Source: Candidatus Promineofilum glycogenicum (lineage in GTDB: Bacteria > Chloroflexota > Anaerolineae > Promineifilales > Promineifilaceae). Taken from it: a stretch of 64,000 nt of DNA. The notes below the pieces were generated by a model, which saw only the letters and a list, made by a program, of their open reading frames with translations, ran no database searches and was not told the DNA's origin. The stretch covers positions 62,001 through 126,000 of the forward strand of contig JADJHJ010000026.1 in assembly GCA_016707605.1 (NCBI GenBank). The letters are read 5' to 3'. This document shows positions 33,204-40,570 of the stretch, in pieces (positions within the stretch are counted from its first letter, which is position 1; every line of letters begins with the position of its first letter). Made by a program: the position numbers and the translations under genes.

Positions 33204-34530
33204 GCGTCTCCGTTGTGGCCACAAAGGCCACCCCATCCCACACCACTGCCAGCCGCCCCGGCGTGGCGCAGCCGTCGCGGATCAGTTGGGGCCGGCCGTC
33301 GCCGTCCCCGTCGCGCACGATCAGCCCGCCACCACAGCGCTCCGGCACGTCCAGCAGCGCCGGCGCGCCGGCCGCGGCCGATAGCACCCACGTCGCCCCC
33401 ATCGCCGCGTCGCGCAACACCACGTCATCCAGGCCGTCGCCGGTCAGGTCGGCCGTCGCCTCGACAGCGACGGCGGCGTAGCCGGCCGAGCGCGTCCCCG
33501 GCTGCCAGTCGAACAGGACGGCCGGCGGCCCGCCGGCCACGCGCAGCGCCGCCTGGGTCAGGTGGGGCGCGTCCGGCCCGCCGCTCCAGACGGCGACAAG
33601 CTCCTGCCCCGCGTCGCCGGTCAGGTCGGCCGCCCGCCAGACGAAGGCCCGCGCCGGCCGCTCGCCCAGCCAGCCCAGGCGCAACGACGGCAGCGCCGCC
33701 GCGCCGCGCGCCTCGTAGGCGGCGATCAGGTCGGCCGGCGCCCCCTTGGCCTGTGGCGCGGTGATCTCCGGCCCGGCCGCCCCCGGTTCGTCCTCCGGTT
33801 CGGCCGGGTCGGGGTTCGGCTCGGCCGGGTGGATCAGCCGCAGCCCACCGGGCGAGGGCAGCACCGCCTGCCGGCAGCTATAGCTCAGGGCCAGTTCCAG
33901 CCGCTCGCTCTGAATGCCGACGGCCGCCGCGCCGCCGTTGCCGCCGGCCACCGTCGTCGGGTCGGCGTAGAGGAAGACGATGTCGTGGGTCGTCTCGAAC
34001 AACTGCGCCTCGAACGTCACGCGATCCTCCAGGTCAGGGCCATAGACGGGCACGTCATCCCACTCGACGACGAAGACGCGCGCCGGGGCTTGGCCGACGA
34101 CGGCCGTCTCCAGCGCCCCGGCGTTGGTCAGATCGAGGTCGGCCCAATAGGGGGCGATGAGGTCGCCCAGGCCGACCACCGGCCGGGCGCAGGCGGCGCG
34201 ATAAACGGGGCTGCGGGTGGTGAATTGCAGGTTGCCGTTGCTGCCGGCGTTCAGCGCGTCGTAGGTTGCGCCGTAGAAGGTGAACGGGAAGGGCAGGTCG
34301 AGCCGCGCCACGTCGTCGTCGGCGAAGAGGCCGGTGGGGGTCGTGGCGTCGATGTAGGCGTAGGCCGCCGCGCCTTCGCAGGTGTAGCCGTAGCGGTCGG
34401 GGCCGGGGCAGAGGGCCACCGCCGGGCCGTAGACGCCCTGCGAACGCGCCCGCCAGAACAGGACGAAGGCGACGACGAGGACGGCCAGCAGGATCACCGG
34501 GATCAGGAGTCGCGCGGCACGGATGCGCAT
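33199..34530 (-). CDS. Secreted/anchored protein with beta-rich and FG-GAP-like regions
   Basis: A 443-residue protein with an N-terminal signal anchor (LLIPVILLAVLVVAFVLFW). The first half resembles NIDO-type adhesion domains in layout (LPFPFTFYGATYDALNAGSNGNLQFTTRSP, IAPYWADLDLTN, VEWDDVPVYG, VTFEAQLFETTHDIVFLYAD). A Pro/Glu-rich spacer follows (PNPDPAEPEDEPGAA), then FG-GAP/VCBS-like units with calcium-loop motifs (RAADLTGDAGQELVAVWSG, EATADLTGDGLDDVVLRD, VRDGDGDGRPQLIRDG). These parts suggest an extracellular propeller-like or binding protein. Function unknown; the stop codon belongs to a family E palindrome. Confidence 0.7.
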   Translation of the reverse strand: MRIRAARLLIPVILLAVLVVAFVLFWRARSQGVYGPAVALCPGPDRYGYTCEGAAAYAYIDATTPTGLFADDDVARLDLPFPFTFYGATYDALNAGSNGNLQFTTRSPVYRAACARPVVGLGDLIAPYWADLDLTNAGALETAVVGQAPARVFVVEWDDVPVYGPDLEDRVTFEAQLFETTHDIVFLYADPTTVAGGNGGAAAVGIQSERLELALSYSCRQAVLPSPGGLRLIHPAEPNPDPAEPEDEPGAAGPEITAPQAKGAPADLIAAYEARGAAALPSLRLGWLGERPARAFVWRAADLTGDAGQELVAVWSGGPDAPHLTQAALRVAGGPPAVLFDWQPGTRSAGYAAVAVEATADLTGDGLDDVVLRDAAMGATWVLSAAAGAPALLDVPERCGGGLIVRDGDGDGRPQLIRDGCATPGRLAVVWDGVAFVATTETP

Positions 34531-34571
34531 GGCGGCGGAGTGTAGCGCGAATTGGTTGATTGCGCTATGGG

Positions 34572-34636
34572 CCGTAGCGCGATTCTCCCGAATCGCGGCG
34601 ACTCCTTGAAGACGCGATTCGGGAGAATCGCGCTAC
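34572..34636. repeat. Palindromic element, family E
   Basis: Arms 34572-34597 and 34612-34636 lie between divergent genes. Its right end GCGCTACA continues into TACAAT (34634-34639), a -10-like box 7 bases before the next ATG, so the repeat may have supplied part of a promoter. Confidence 0.8.
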
Positions 34637-34646
34637 AATATAGGCG

Positions 34647-36155
34647 ATGATCGCCGTCGCCCTGGTTATCCTCCTCGTCCTCTTCATGCTCCTGCGCCCC
34701 CTTCTGGCCGCCTGGCTCTATGCCCGGCCGCGGCGGCAATCTCCCCCGCCCCCCGCTCCACACGCGGGGTATGAAGCCGTCAGCTTCGGCGGCGGGGCCG
34801 CGCCCTGCCGCACGGGCTGGTTCCGGCCGTCGGGCAACGGCGCGGCCGTCATCCTGCTCCACAACCACGGCGGCGACCGCGGCGACGTGCTGCCCCCGGC
34901 CGAGGCGCTGGCCGCGGCGGGCTACGGCGTGCTGCTGGCCGGCCTGCACGCCCACGGCGAGAGCGACAGCCCACGCTTCAGCCGCGCCGGGGCGGTCGAG
35001 GACGCGCTGGCGGCCGTCACCTGGCTGCTGCGGCACGACGACGCCCCGGCGCGCATCGGCCTGCTGGGCGCCGGCCTGGGCGGAACGGTAGCCCTGCAAG
35101 CTGCGGCGCGCAGCAAGCACGTCCACGCCGTGGCCGCTGCCTCCCCCACGCCGGCGGCCCTGGACGATCTGCCGCCGCCCGGCGGCGTCGTCGATCTGCT
35201 GTGGCGCACGCCGCAGGAATACCTCTTCCTGTCGGCCGTCGACCGCTTCGCCGGCGCGGCCCACCTGTCGCCCAACACGCGGGCGCTGGCCCGCCTGGCC
35301 GGGCGGCCGGTGTGGCTGGGCAGCGCCGGCCGCGGCCGGGAGCAGCGCCACACCCGCCACCTGTTCGCCGCCGCCCGGCGGCCCAAGTCGCTCTACGAGT
35401 CGCCGGACGCCCGCCCCGCCTACGGCCTGACCGCGCCGGACGACTACGCCGTACCGCTGCTCGACTTCTTCAACCAGGCATTGGCCCCCGACAGCGCACC
35501 GCCGGCCGGCCGGGGGGCGGCCGACGCGGCGACGGACACGCCAACGACCGCGCCACAGCCGGCGGACGAGAAGGAACCCCAGCCGGCCGGCGAGCGCACC
35601 GTGACTCCGGCCACAGCCATGATGATCGCCTTTGCCGCCGTTCCCGTGGCCATGCTGGGGCTGATCGCGCCCTTCCAATTGCGCTGGGGGTTGACCCCGC
35701 CGCGCCTGCCGGTCGGACAGCCCATCGTCGCCATCCTGGGCTTTGTGGGCTTATTGCTGGCCGGGCTGCTGCTGCGCGAAGGGGTGCATCTGGCGGCCTA
35801 CTACGTCATCGGCCGCGTGCCGCGCGGCGCGGCGCGACTGGGCGGGACGGGGGCCGGGCTGACGCCGCGGGTGCGCTGCGCGGTGCTGCTGCCGGCGCGC
35901 GCCTACCGGGCCATCCTGCTCGCGCCGGGAGTGCTACTGGGGGTTGTGCCGGGTATTGCCGGCATCGTCGTCGGCTCGTGGCTGCTGATCATCTGGGCGC
36001 TGTGGATGCTGGTGGCCGCCGGCGGCGATCTGGCCGCGTTGTGGGCCATGCGCGGCCTGCCGGCCGCTATGCCGGTGCGCGCCCACCCCGTCCGCCCCGG
36101 CTGCGAGTTCTTCACACGCGACGAATATGTGCAAAATATTGACAACAGACTTTGA
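34647..36155 (+). CDS. Alpha/beta-hydrolase-like domain fused to DUF3267-like membrane domain
   Basis: A 502-residue membrane protein. After an N-terminal anchor (VALVILLVLFMLLRPLLAAWLY) comes an alpha/beta-hydrolase fold (VILLHNHGGDRGDVLPPAEALAAAGYGVLLAGLHAHGES). The nucleophile elbow is GAGLGG, so the catalytic Ser of GxSxG is Gly. A Pro/Ala spacer leads to four or five helices resembling the DUF3267 metalloprotease-like family (LLREGVHLAAYYVIG, then PARAYRAILLAPGVLLG and GDLAALWAMRGLPAAMPV.AHPVRPGCEFF). Its HExxH is REGVH, missing the first His. Both sites look non-catalytic. It ends inside the promoter of the selenoprotein gene. Role unknown. Confidence 0.7.
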   Translation: MIAVALVILLVLFMLLRPLLAAWLYARPRRQSPPPPAPHAGYEAVSFGGGAAPCRTGWFRPSGNGAAVILLHNHGGDRGDVLPPAEALAAAGYGVLLAGLHAHGESDSPRFSRAGAVEDALAAVTWLLRHDDAPARIGLLGAGLGGTVALQAAARSKHVHAVAAASPTPAALDDLPPPGGVVDLLWRTPQEYLFLSAVDRFAGAAHLSPNTRALARLAGRPVWLGSAGRGREQRHTRHLFAAARRPKSLYESPDARPAYGLTAPDDYAVPLLDFFNQALAPDSAPPAGRGAADAATDTPTTAPQPADEKEPQPAGERTVTPATAMMIAFAAVPVAMLGLIAPFQLRWGLTPPRLPVGQPIVAILGFVGLLLAGLLLREGVHLAAYYVIGRVPRGAARLGGTGAGLTPRVRCAVLLPARAYRAILLAPGVLLGVVPGIAGIVVGSWLLIIWALWMLVAAGGDLAALWAMRGLPAAMPVRAHPVRPGCEFFTRDEYVQNIDNRL

Positions 36156-36167
36156 TTCGGCTACAAT
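36139..36167 (+). promoter_or_regulatory. Consensus promoter of the selenoprotein gene
   Basis: Perfect TTGACA (36139-36144), 17 bases, TACAAT (36162-36167). The -35 box overlaps the last codons of the preceding gene. The predicted 5' leader is about 50 bases. Confidence 0.85.
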
Positions 36168-36224
36168 CACCAGCAATGTCAATAGTTTGTTCATATACGA
36201 GCGGGCGGGGAGTACAAAACTGCA

Positions 36225-36788
36225 ATGGCTAAGGCGAATAAGCTGGCCCCGGGCGACGTTGCGCCGGATGGGGTCTGCCTCAACGTGGACGGGCTGCCCG
36301 TCGAACTGTCTACCTTCTGGGAAAAGGGGCCGCTGCTGCTGACCTTTCTGCGCCACTTTGGCTGAATTCACTGTCGTGAATGGCTGGCTCAGTTGGAGCT
36401 GCACCACGCGGAAATCGAAACGGCCGGATTGCGCACTCTGGCCATCGGCCTGGGCGAACCGAAGCACGCCCGCCACTTTGGCGGCAAGCTGGCCCCCAAC
36501 GTCGAGTGTCTGACCGATGAGAAGCCGACGCTCTACGAAGCGTTCGGCATCGAAAAGGGCAACATACTGCGTCTGCTCGCCCCCGACGCCATGGCCGCCG
36601 GGGCGCGGGCGGCCAAACAGGGCCACCGCCAGGGCGAGGCTACCGGCGACATGCAACGCCTGCCGGGGACGTTTATCATCGACGGCCAGGGCATCGTGCG
36701 CTACGCCTACTACGGCAAGCACGCCGGCGACCAGCCCGACCTGACCGAGTTAGTGAACTGGTGGCTCGGCCAGAAAGCCGCGGCCTGA
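36225..36788 (+). CDS. Peroxiredoxin-like selenoprotein (UxxC) with in-frame UGA as Sec
   Basis: Reading from ATG 36225 gives 46 codons, then TGA at 36363-36365, then 140 more codons in the same frame to TGA 36788. Across the first TGA the protein reads LTFLRHFG-U-IHCREWLAQL, matching the FLRHFGCxxCRE signature of AhpC-TSA_2 (Prx-like2) proteins, with the first Cys replaced by the UGA. The rest (LRTLAIGLGEPKHARHF, CLTDEKPTLYEAFGI, RLPGTFIIDGQGIVRYAYYGKHAGDQPD) is intact thioredoxin fold. Translation as selenocysteine gives a 187-residue redox protein with a U47xxC50 pair. A candidate SECIS follows the UGA. The alternative, a nonsense mutation, is less likely given the intact downstream frame, own promoter and terminator. 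selA/B/C/D are not in this window. Confidence 0.85.
36366..36406 (+). promoter_or_regulatory. Candidate bacterial SECIS element
   Basis: Downstream of the Sec UGA, TGG (36381-36383 region)/CCA (36404-36406) and CAG (36390-36392)/CTG (36399-36401) can pair around apical loop TTGGAG (36393-36398), with unpaired bases including a U between the two stems. The loop begins 27 bases after the UGA, within the window accepted for bacterial SECIS, and holds the required G pair. A tight TTCAC-TGTC-GTGAA hairpin (36367-36380) lies before it. Structure is by eye only. Confidence 0.5.
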
Positions 36789-36798
36789 GTTCCCCAGG

Positions 36799-36844
36799 AA
36801 CGCGGCGGGTGGACAAACGCATTTGTCCACCCGCCGCGTTTTTT
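36799..36844. terminator. Intrinsic terminator, probably bidirectional
   Basis: Perfect 19-base stem (36799-36817 with 36822-36840), core GCGGCGGGTGGACAAA, loop CGCA, then six Ts counting the stem end. It lies between the convergent selenoprotein and helix-hairpin-helix genes and carries A/T runs on both sides. Confidence 0.92.
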
Positions 36845-36845
36845 G

Positions 36846-37346
36846 TTACTTGCGCGCCTTGGCCTGCTCGATCCACTCGTCAGGGTTGGCGACGCTGGTG
36901 GCGTGGGTGACTTCGCGCAACTGGTCGGCCGAGGTCTTGGCCACGTCGGCAAAGGTGGTGATGCCCGCCTGGCGCAGCCGTTCAGCGAAGACGGGGCCGA
37001 TGCCCTTGATCTCGGTCAGGTCATCGGCGGCCAAAGTCGCCTTGGCGGCGCGGCTGGCCGGCTCGGCCGTCTTCTTCTTGGCGGCCACGGCCTGCTCCCC
37101 CTTCTCTTCGACGGCCTTTTTGGTTTTGGCTTTGGCTTCGGCCGTGGGAGCGGTAGTGACGACCGGCTCGGCGGCCGGCGTCTTGGCCGCGGCTTCACCT
37201 TCTAGCGGCACGTCGGCCGACCGGTAGCCGGCGTCGCCGTCCGACCGGCGACGCCGGCGAACCAGCCGCCGCGCGCCGTCGGCGGCCAAGGCCACCGCGC
37301 CCGCGCCCACCAGATACCACGCTTTGGGATTCAGTAACTTCGACAT
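36846..37346 (-). CDS. Membrane-anchored helix-hairpin-helix protein
   Basis: A 166-residue protein. An N-terminal hydrophobic stretch (AWYLVGAGAVALAADG) followed by RRLVRRRRR suggests a membrane anchor with cytoplasmic tail. A low-complexity Ala/Lys/Glu linker spans ~residues 45-105. The C-terminus is a helix-hairpin-helix domain (LTEIKGIGPVFAERLRQAGITTFADVAKTSADQLREV) of the DUF4332/HHH_5 kind, whose KGIGP hairpin binds DNA non-specifically in other proteins. A tether between membrane and DNA is conceivable but speculative. The gene is convergent with the selenoprotein gene across a shared terminator. Confidence 0.75.
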   Translation of the reverse strand: MSKLLNPKAWYLVGAGAVALAADGARRLVRRRRRSDGDAGYRSADVPLEGEAAAKTPAAEPVVTTAPTAEAKAKTKKAVEEKGEQAVAAKKKTAEPASRAAKATLAADDLTEIKGIGPVFAERLRQAGITTFADVAKTSADQLREVTHATSVANPDEWIEQAKARK

Positions 37347-37423
37347 ATCGCTTCCCTCGATTCAGGACACACACGAGCTTCTAGGTGGCATTGTAGCACG
37401 GAACCGCGCCATTCTTAAAGCGA

Positions 37424-37452
37424 TTGACGCCCCGGCCCGATGCGGCTATAAT
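37424..37452 (+). promoter_or_regulatory. Promoter of tRNA-Leu (and probably T-box/asd)
   Basis: TTGACG (37424-37429), 17 bases, perfect TATAAT (37447-37452), 12 bases before the tRNA. No second promoter or terminator is seen between the tRNA and the T-box leader. Confidence 0.85.
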
Positions 37453-37464
37453 ACGCCGTACATT

Positions 37465-37546
37465 GCCCTGGTGGCGGAATTGGCATACGCGGTAGGTTGA
37501 GGGCCTATGTCCTTAGGACGTGGAGGTTCGAGTCCTCTCCAGGGCA
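37465..37546 (+). tRNA. tRNA-Leu, anticodon GAG
   Basis: Acceptor stem GCCCTGG/CCAGGGC, D arm GCG...CGC with the GAATTGGCATA loop, anticodon stem GTAGG/CCTAT around TTGAGGG giving anticodon GAG (37499-37501) for CUC codons, a long variable arm (TGTCCTTAGGACGT) typical of Leu, T arm GAGG-TTCGAGT-CCTC, discriminator A at 37546. CCA is not encoded. All cloverleaf features of a class II tRNA are present. Confidence 0.95.
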
Positions 37547-37555
37547 CACAGTTTA

Positions 37556-37803
37556 ATCAGCGAACACGTTGACCGGGACGAGTACCCGCAACGCCCGTAG
37601 CAGAGAGGCGGAGGCCACAGGCTGAGAGCGCCGCCAACGGAGCGCACGGTGAAAACCCCCCGGGAGTGGTGGCCCGAACGTCCCTGTGACCAGTAAGGCG
37701 ACCCGGCAGGCTCCGTTAGCGGCCACAATGAGCGCGGGCTGTGCCCGCTGAAATTGGGTGGAATCGCGACGCCGTCGCCCCATATGGGCGGCGGCGCTTT
37801 TGT
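37556..37803 (+). promoter_or_regulatory. T-box riboswitch leader with terminator, upstream of asd
   Basis: The leader shows Stem I landmarks GGGACG-AGTA (AGTA 37581-37584), an AGAGAGGCGG distal bulge and GGCTGAGAGC, the specifier-loop 3' strand GGTGAAAACC (37648-37657), and the T-box sequence TTGGGTGGAATCGCGA (37755-37770) with the tRNA-end-binding UGGA (37760-37763). An intrinsic terminator follows: 11-base stem CGCCGTCGCCC/GGGCGGCGGCG (37771-37797) then TTTTGTTTTT. Uncharged tRNA should favour the antiterminator. Candidate specifiers are AAA (Lys), AAC (Asn) or ACC (Thr). Lys or Thr suits asd, and UGGA predicts a U discriminator, which argues against Asn. The exact specifier is unresolved. 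Confidence 0.85.
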
Positions 37804-37837
37804 TTTTAGAGAGAGTAGGACGTTGAAGAAAATTGTT

Positions 37838-37907
37838 TCACGCAAAGACGCAAAGAACGCAAAGCTCAGAAAATTCTGAGCTTTGCGTTCTTTGCGTCTT
37901 TGCGTGA
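37838..37907. repeat. Palindromic element, family B, in the asd leader
   Basis: Perfect 33-base arms 37838-37870 and 37875-37907, lying between the T-box terminator and the asd ribosome-binding site, hence within the asd mRNA leader. Confidence 0.9.
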
Positions 37908-37934
37908 GGTTTATCCTGACAAGGAGAAGTGACG

Positions 37935-39005
37935 ATGAACAAGATACCGGTGGGTGTGTTGGGTGCGACGGGGACGGTGGGGCAGCGGTTTGTGCAGCTT
38001 TTGGCCGGCCATCCGTGGTTCGAAGTGGTGGCCGTCACCGGCTCCGACCGCACCGTCGGCCGCCCCTATGGCGAGGGCGTCAACTGGCTCATGCCCGGCC
38101 GCGTGCCGGCGCGCGCGGCCGAACTCATCGTCCAGCCCACCGCGCCCAACCTCGACATCCCCGGCGACCCGCCCGTCGTCTTCTCCGCCCTGCCCACGGG
38201 CGAGGCCAAGGAGTGGGAGCCGCAGTTCGCCGCCGCCGGCTACGCCGTGGTGACCAACACCTCCGTCTTCCGCATGACGCCCAACGTGCCCCTGCTCATC
38301 CCGGAGGTCAACCCCGACCACACCTGCCTCATCCCCACCCAGCGGGCGGAGAACAACTGGCCGGGCTTCATCGTCGCCAGCCCCAACTGCTCGACGACCA
38401 GCGCCATCCTGCCGCTGAAGGTCTTCCAGCAGGCGTTCGGCGTCACGGCGGCGATCATCACCACCATGCAGGCCATCTCCGGCGCGGGCTACCCCGGCGT
38501 GTCGTCGATGGATATCTACGACAACGTCGTGCCCCACATCGGCGGCGAGGACGAGAAGCTGCAAAACGAGCCGAAGAAGCTGCTGGGCGACGTGCGCGAC
38601 GGCCGCATGATCCTGGCCGACATCGCCGTCAGCGCCCAGGCCAACCGCGTGCCGGTCATCGACGGCCATCTGGCCAGTGTGTCGGTCAAGCTGGCCCGCC
38701 CGGCCTCGGCCGACGAGGCCATCGCCGCCCTGCGCGACTGGCAGCCGCCGGCCATCTGCGCCCAACTGCCGTCCACGCCCAAGGAACTGCTCATCTATCG
38801 CGACGAACCCGACCGGCCGCAGCCCCGCCGCGACCGCGACGCCGGCGACGGCCTGGCCTGGTCAGTGGGCAAGGTGCGCGCCTGCCCGGTGCTCGACGTG
38901 CGCTACCTGGCCCTGACCCACAACACCCTGCGCGGCGCGGCCAGCGGGGCGCTGCTGAATGCGGAGTTGTTGGCGGTCCAGGGTATATTGGGAAATAGGG
39001 ATTAG
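37935..39005 (+). CDS. asd: Aspartate-semialdehyde dehydrogenase
   Basis: A 356-residue enzyme that reduces aspartyl-phosphate to aspartate semialdehyde with NADPH, the branch point to Lys/DAP, Thr and Met. NADP motif VGVLGATGTVGQRFVQLL at the N-terminus; active-site Cys in VASPNCSTTSAILPLK; substrate-binding ISGAGYPGVSS and the His-containing IDGHLASVSVKL. It is of the archaeal/fungal-type Asd subgroup by its SSMDIYDNVVPHIGGEDEKLQNEPKKLLG region. ATG 37935 is chosen (AAGGAG nine bases upstream) over GTG 37929. A T-box leader controls it. The last residues (ILGNRD) and stop come from a GGGATTAGG repeat. Confidence 0.94.
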   Translation: MNKIPVGVLGATGTVGQRFVQLLAGHPWFEVVAVTGSDRTVGRPYGEGVNWLMPGRVPARAAELIVQPTAPNLDIPGDPPVVFSALPTGEAKEWEPQFAAAGYAVVTNTSVFRMTPNVPLLIPEVNPDHTCLIPTQRAENNWPGFIVASPNCSTTSAILPLKVFQQAFGVTAAIITTMQAISGAGYPGVSSMDIYDNVVPHIGGEDEKLQNEPKKLLGDVRDGRMILADIAVSAQANRVPVIDGHLASVSVKLARPASADEAIAALRDWQPPAICAQLPSTPKELLIYRDEPDRPQPRRDRDAGDGLAWSVGKVRACPVLDVRYLALTHNTLRGAASGALLNAELLAVQGILGNRD

Positions 39006-39064
39006 GGATTAGGGATTAGGGGCTAGGGAAGAGCGCTCATCCCTAATCCCTAATCCCTAATCCC
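38997..39064. repeat. Palindromic/tandem element, family D
   Basis: Three copies of GGGATTA, a short loop with GGGAAGAGCGCTC, then three copies of the complement TCCCTAA. It separates asd from the convergent DUF3048 gene. Confidence 0.85.
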
Positions 39065-39068
39065 TTTC

Positions 39069-40304
39069 TTACGGAGTGACCGTCAGCGAATTCGGAATGT
39101 AACTGGGCACGACCTGCACCCAGCTCTGGCCGATCTGGAGCGGGAAGGGGTTGCCCGCGGCGTCTCTGAAGGTGAGCTGGTCGTTGCGGCCGACGCGCTG
39201 CCAGGTCACGTCGTAGCGCTGCCCGTCGCGGAAGACGACCGCCGGGCCGCTGCCCCATAGTTGAATCTCAATCGACAGCGCGGCGCAGACGCCGTTGTTG
39301 ATCTGCTCGCAGATGTTGGCGTCGTTGACGTGGAACGGCGTGATGTAGATGACGTTCGACACCGTCACCTGCTCCTCGGTGTTGGCGTCCAGGTGCTCTT
39401 CGAAGTCCATCCAGCGCCGGTACTGGCCGATCTCCGGGTCATAGACCCACTCGATCTCCTCCGTCTTGTAGCTGATGTTGATCTTCGTCGCCGGGGAGCC
39501 GCCGGCCGGCGGCTCTTCGGTGAAGGCGTTGAACGTGCCGAAGTGCGGCGCGCTGTTCAGCCCCTTGGCCTCGACCGCCGCCCACAGGTCGGCCAGGCGG
39601 ATGTAGAGCGTGTGCTCGAACGGCTTGGTCGTGTCGCCGGTGCGATAGAAGCCCGGCTCGGCCGCCCGCAGCAGCCGGTCGCTGAAGTCGGAGGCGTTGA
39701 GCCGCTGGTTGACGCCGACGCTGGCCCCGGAGAAGGCCAGCATGGCGTCGTACATGGCCGGCAACTCGATGTCGATCAGGCGCGCGCTGCGCACCGGGCC
39801 GACGTTGGGGGCCACGGTGTCGTAGAAGATGGCCGTGAAGCGCGTCACCGAACCTTCGGTCCAGTGCTCGAAGATGAGGTCGGCGTCGTTGAGGCCCGCC
39901 TGCGGCCGGGTGTAGTCGGCCGGGGCGTTGGACAGCTTGACGGCGATCGGCCGCCGGTTGAGGTCGTCGGGGTCGGCCACTTCCTCGCCCGTCAGCGGGT
40001 TGCGCCCGGCGAAGGCGGCGGCCTCGGCGGCCAGAACGACCGTGTCGGGCAGCGGCGTCACTGCCGGCGTGGGCGGGGCGAGGGTGGCGTCGGGCGTCAC
40101 GACCGGCGGCGGCGGCAGCGTGGCGGCCATAGCAACGGTGGCCGTGGGCGGCACGGGCGAGATGGTAGCGGCGACTTCGGCGGCGGCCGTGGCCAGGGCC
40201 GAGGTCGGCGGCGGCGGAATCTCGCCTACCTCCGCCCCGCCGCTACAGGCCACCAGCAGAACGGCGGCGATGATGGGCAACAGTGACAAGTATTTGCGGA
40301 ACAT
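39069..40304 (-). CDS. DUF3048-family lipoprotein
   Basis: A 411-residue lipoprotein: signal with lipobox LLVAC near residue 19 (start at 40304 chosen to place it correctly; an upstream ATG at 40370 would add 22 residues), a Pro/Thr/Ala-rich spacer, then a DUF3048 region (NPLTGEEVADPDDLNRRPIAVKLSNAPADYTRPQAGLNDADLIFEHWTEGSVTRFTAIFYD, GPVRSARLIDIELPAMYDAMLAFSGAS) and the C-terminal beta domain ending in WQRVGRNDQLTFRDAAGNPFPLQIGQSWVQVVP. Gram-positive relatives (YerB) are wall/sporulation lipoproteins of unknown activity. Family certain, function unknown. Confidence 0.92.
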   Translation of the reverse strand: MFRKYLSLLPIIAAVLLVACSGGAEVGEIPPPPTSALATAAAEVAATISPVPPTATVAMAATLPPPPVVTPDATLAPPTPAVTPLPDTVVLAAEAAAFAGRNPLTGEEVADPDDLNRRPIAVKLSNAPADYTRPQAGLNDADLIFEHWTEGSVTRFTAIFYDTVAPNVGPVRSARLIDIELPAMYDAMLAFSGASVGVNQRLNASDFSDRLLRAAEPGFYRTGDTTKPFEHTLYIRLADLWAAVEAKGLNSAPHFGTFNAFTEEPPAGGSPATKINISYKTEEIEWVYDPEIGQYRRWMDFEEHLDANTEEQVTVSNVIYITPFHVNDANICEQINNGVCAALSIEIQLWGSGPAVVFRDGQRYDVTWQRVGRNDQLTFRDAAGNPFPLQIGQSWVQVVPSYIPNSLTVTP

Positions 40305-40570
40305 TTCGATCTTACTCGTAATGACAGGTCTATGACGCCGGCGCGCGAAACAACCGCGCGACGGGCGCACAAAGCCGGATTGTACGCCAATTTGAGCGGA
40401 ATGGGCTGACGATTGGGCGACTGCTTACCTATGATCTGAAGAGGAGAGGGACGCTGAGAAACGCGGAGGAGCGCGGAGTTACGCTGAGGAAGAATAGAGG
40501 GATACGGAGTTACACAGAGGAGCACAGAGGGACACAGAGGAAGAGACGACAACTGACAACTGTCAACTTC
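40305..40570. other. Intergenic region with degenerate short repeats
   Basis: About 130 bases upstream of the DUF3048 gene hold no gene. From 40441 to 40568 the DNA is built of imperfect GACGCTGAGGA, GCGGAGTTA and GACACAGAGGA units ending in GACAACTGACAACTGTCAA, another short-repeat type. Confidence 0.6.

Noticed and set aside
36367..36380. TTCAC-TGTC-GTGAA hairpin as the SECIS itself
   Set aside because: It begins only one base after the UGA, too close for SelB-dependent decoding, and lacks the loop G; the later TTGGAG loop fits better.
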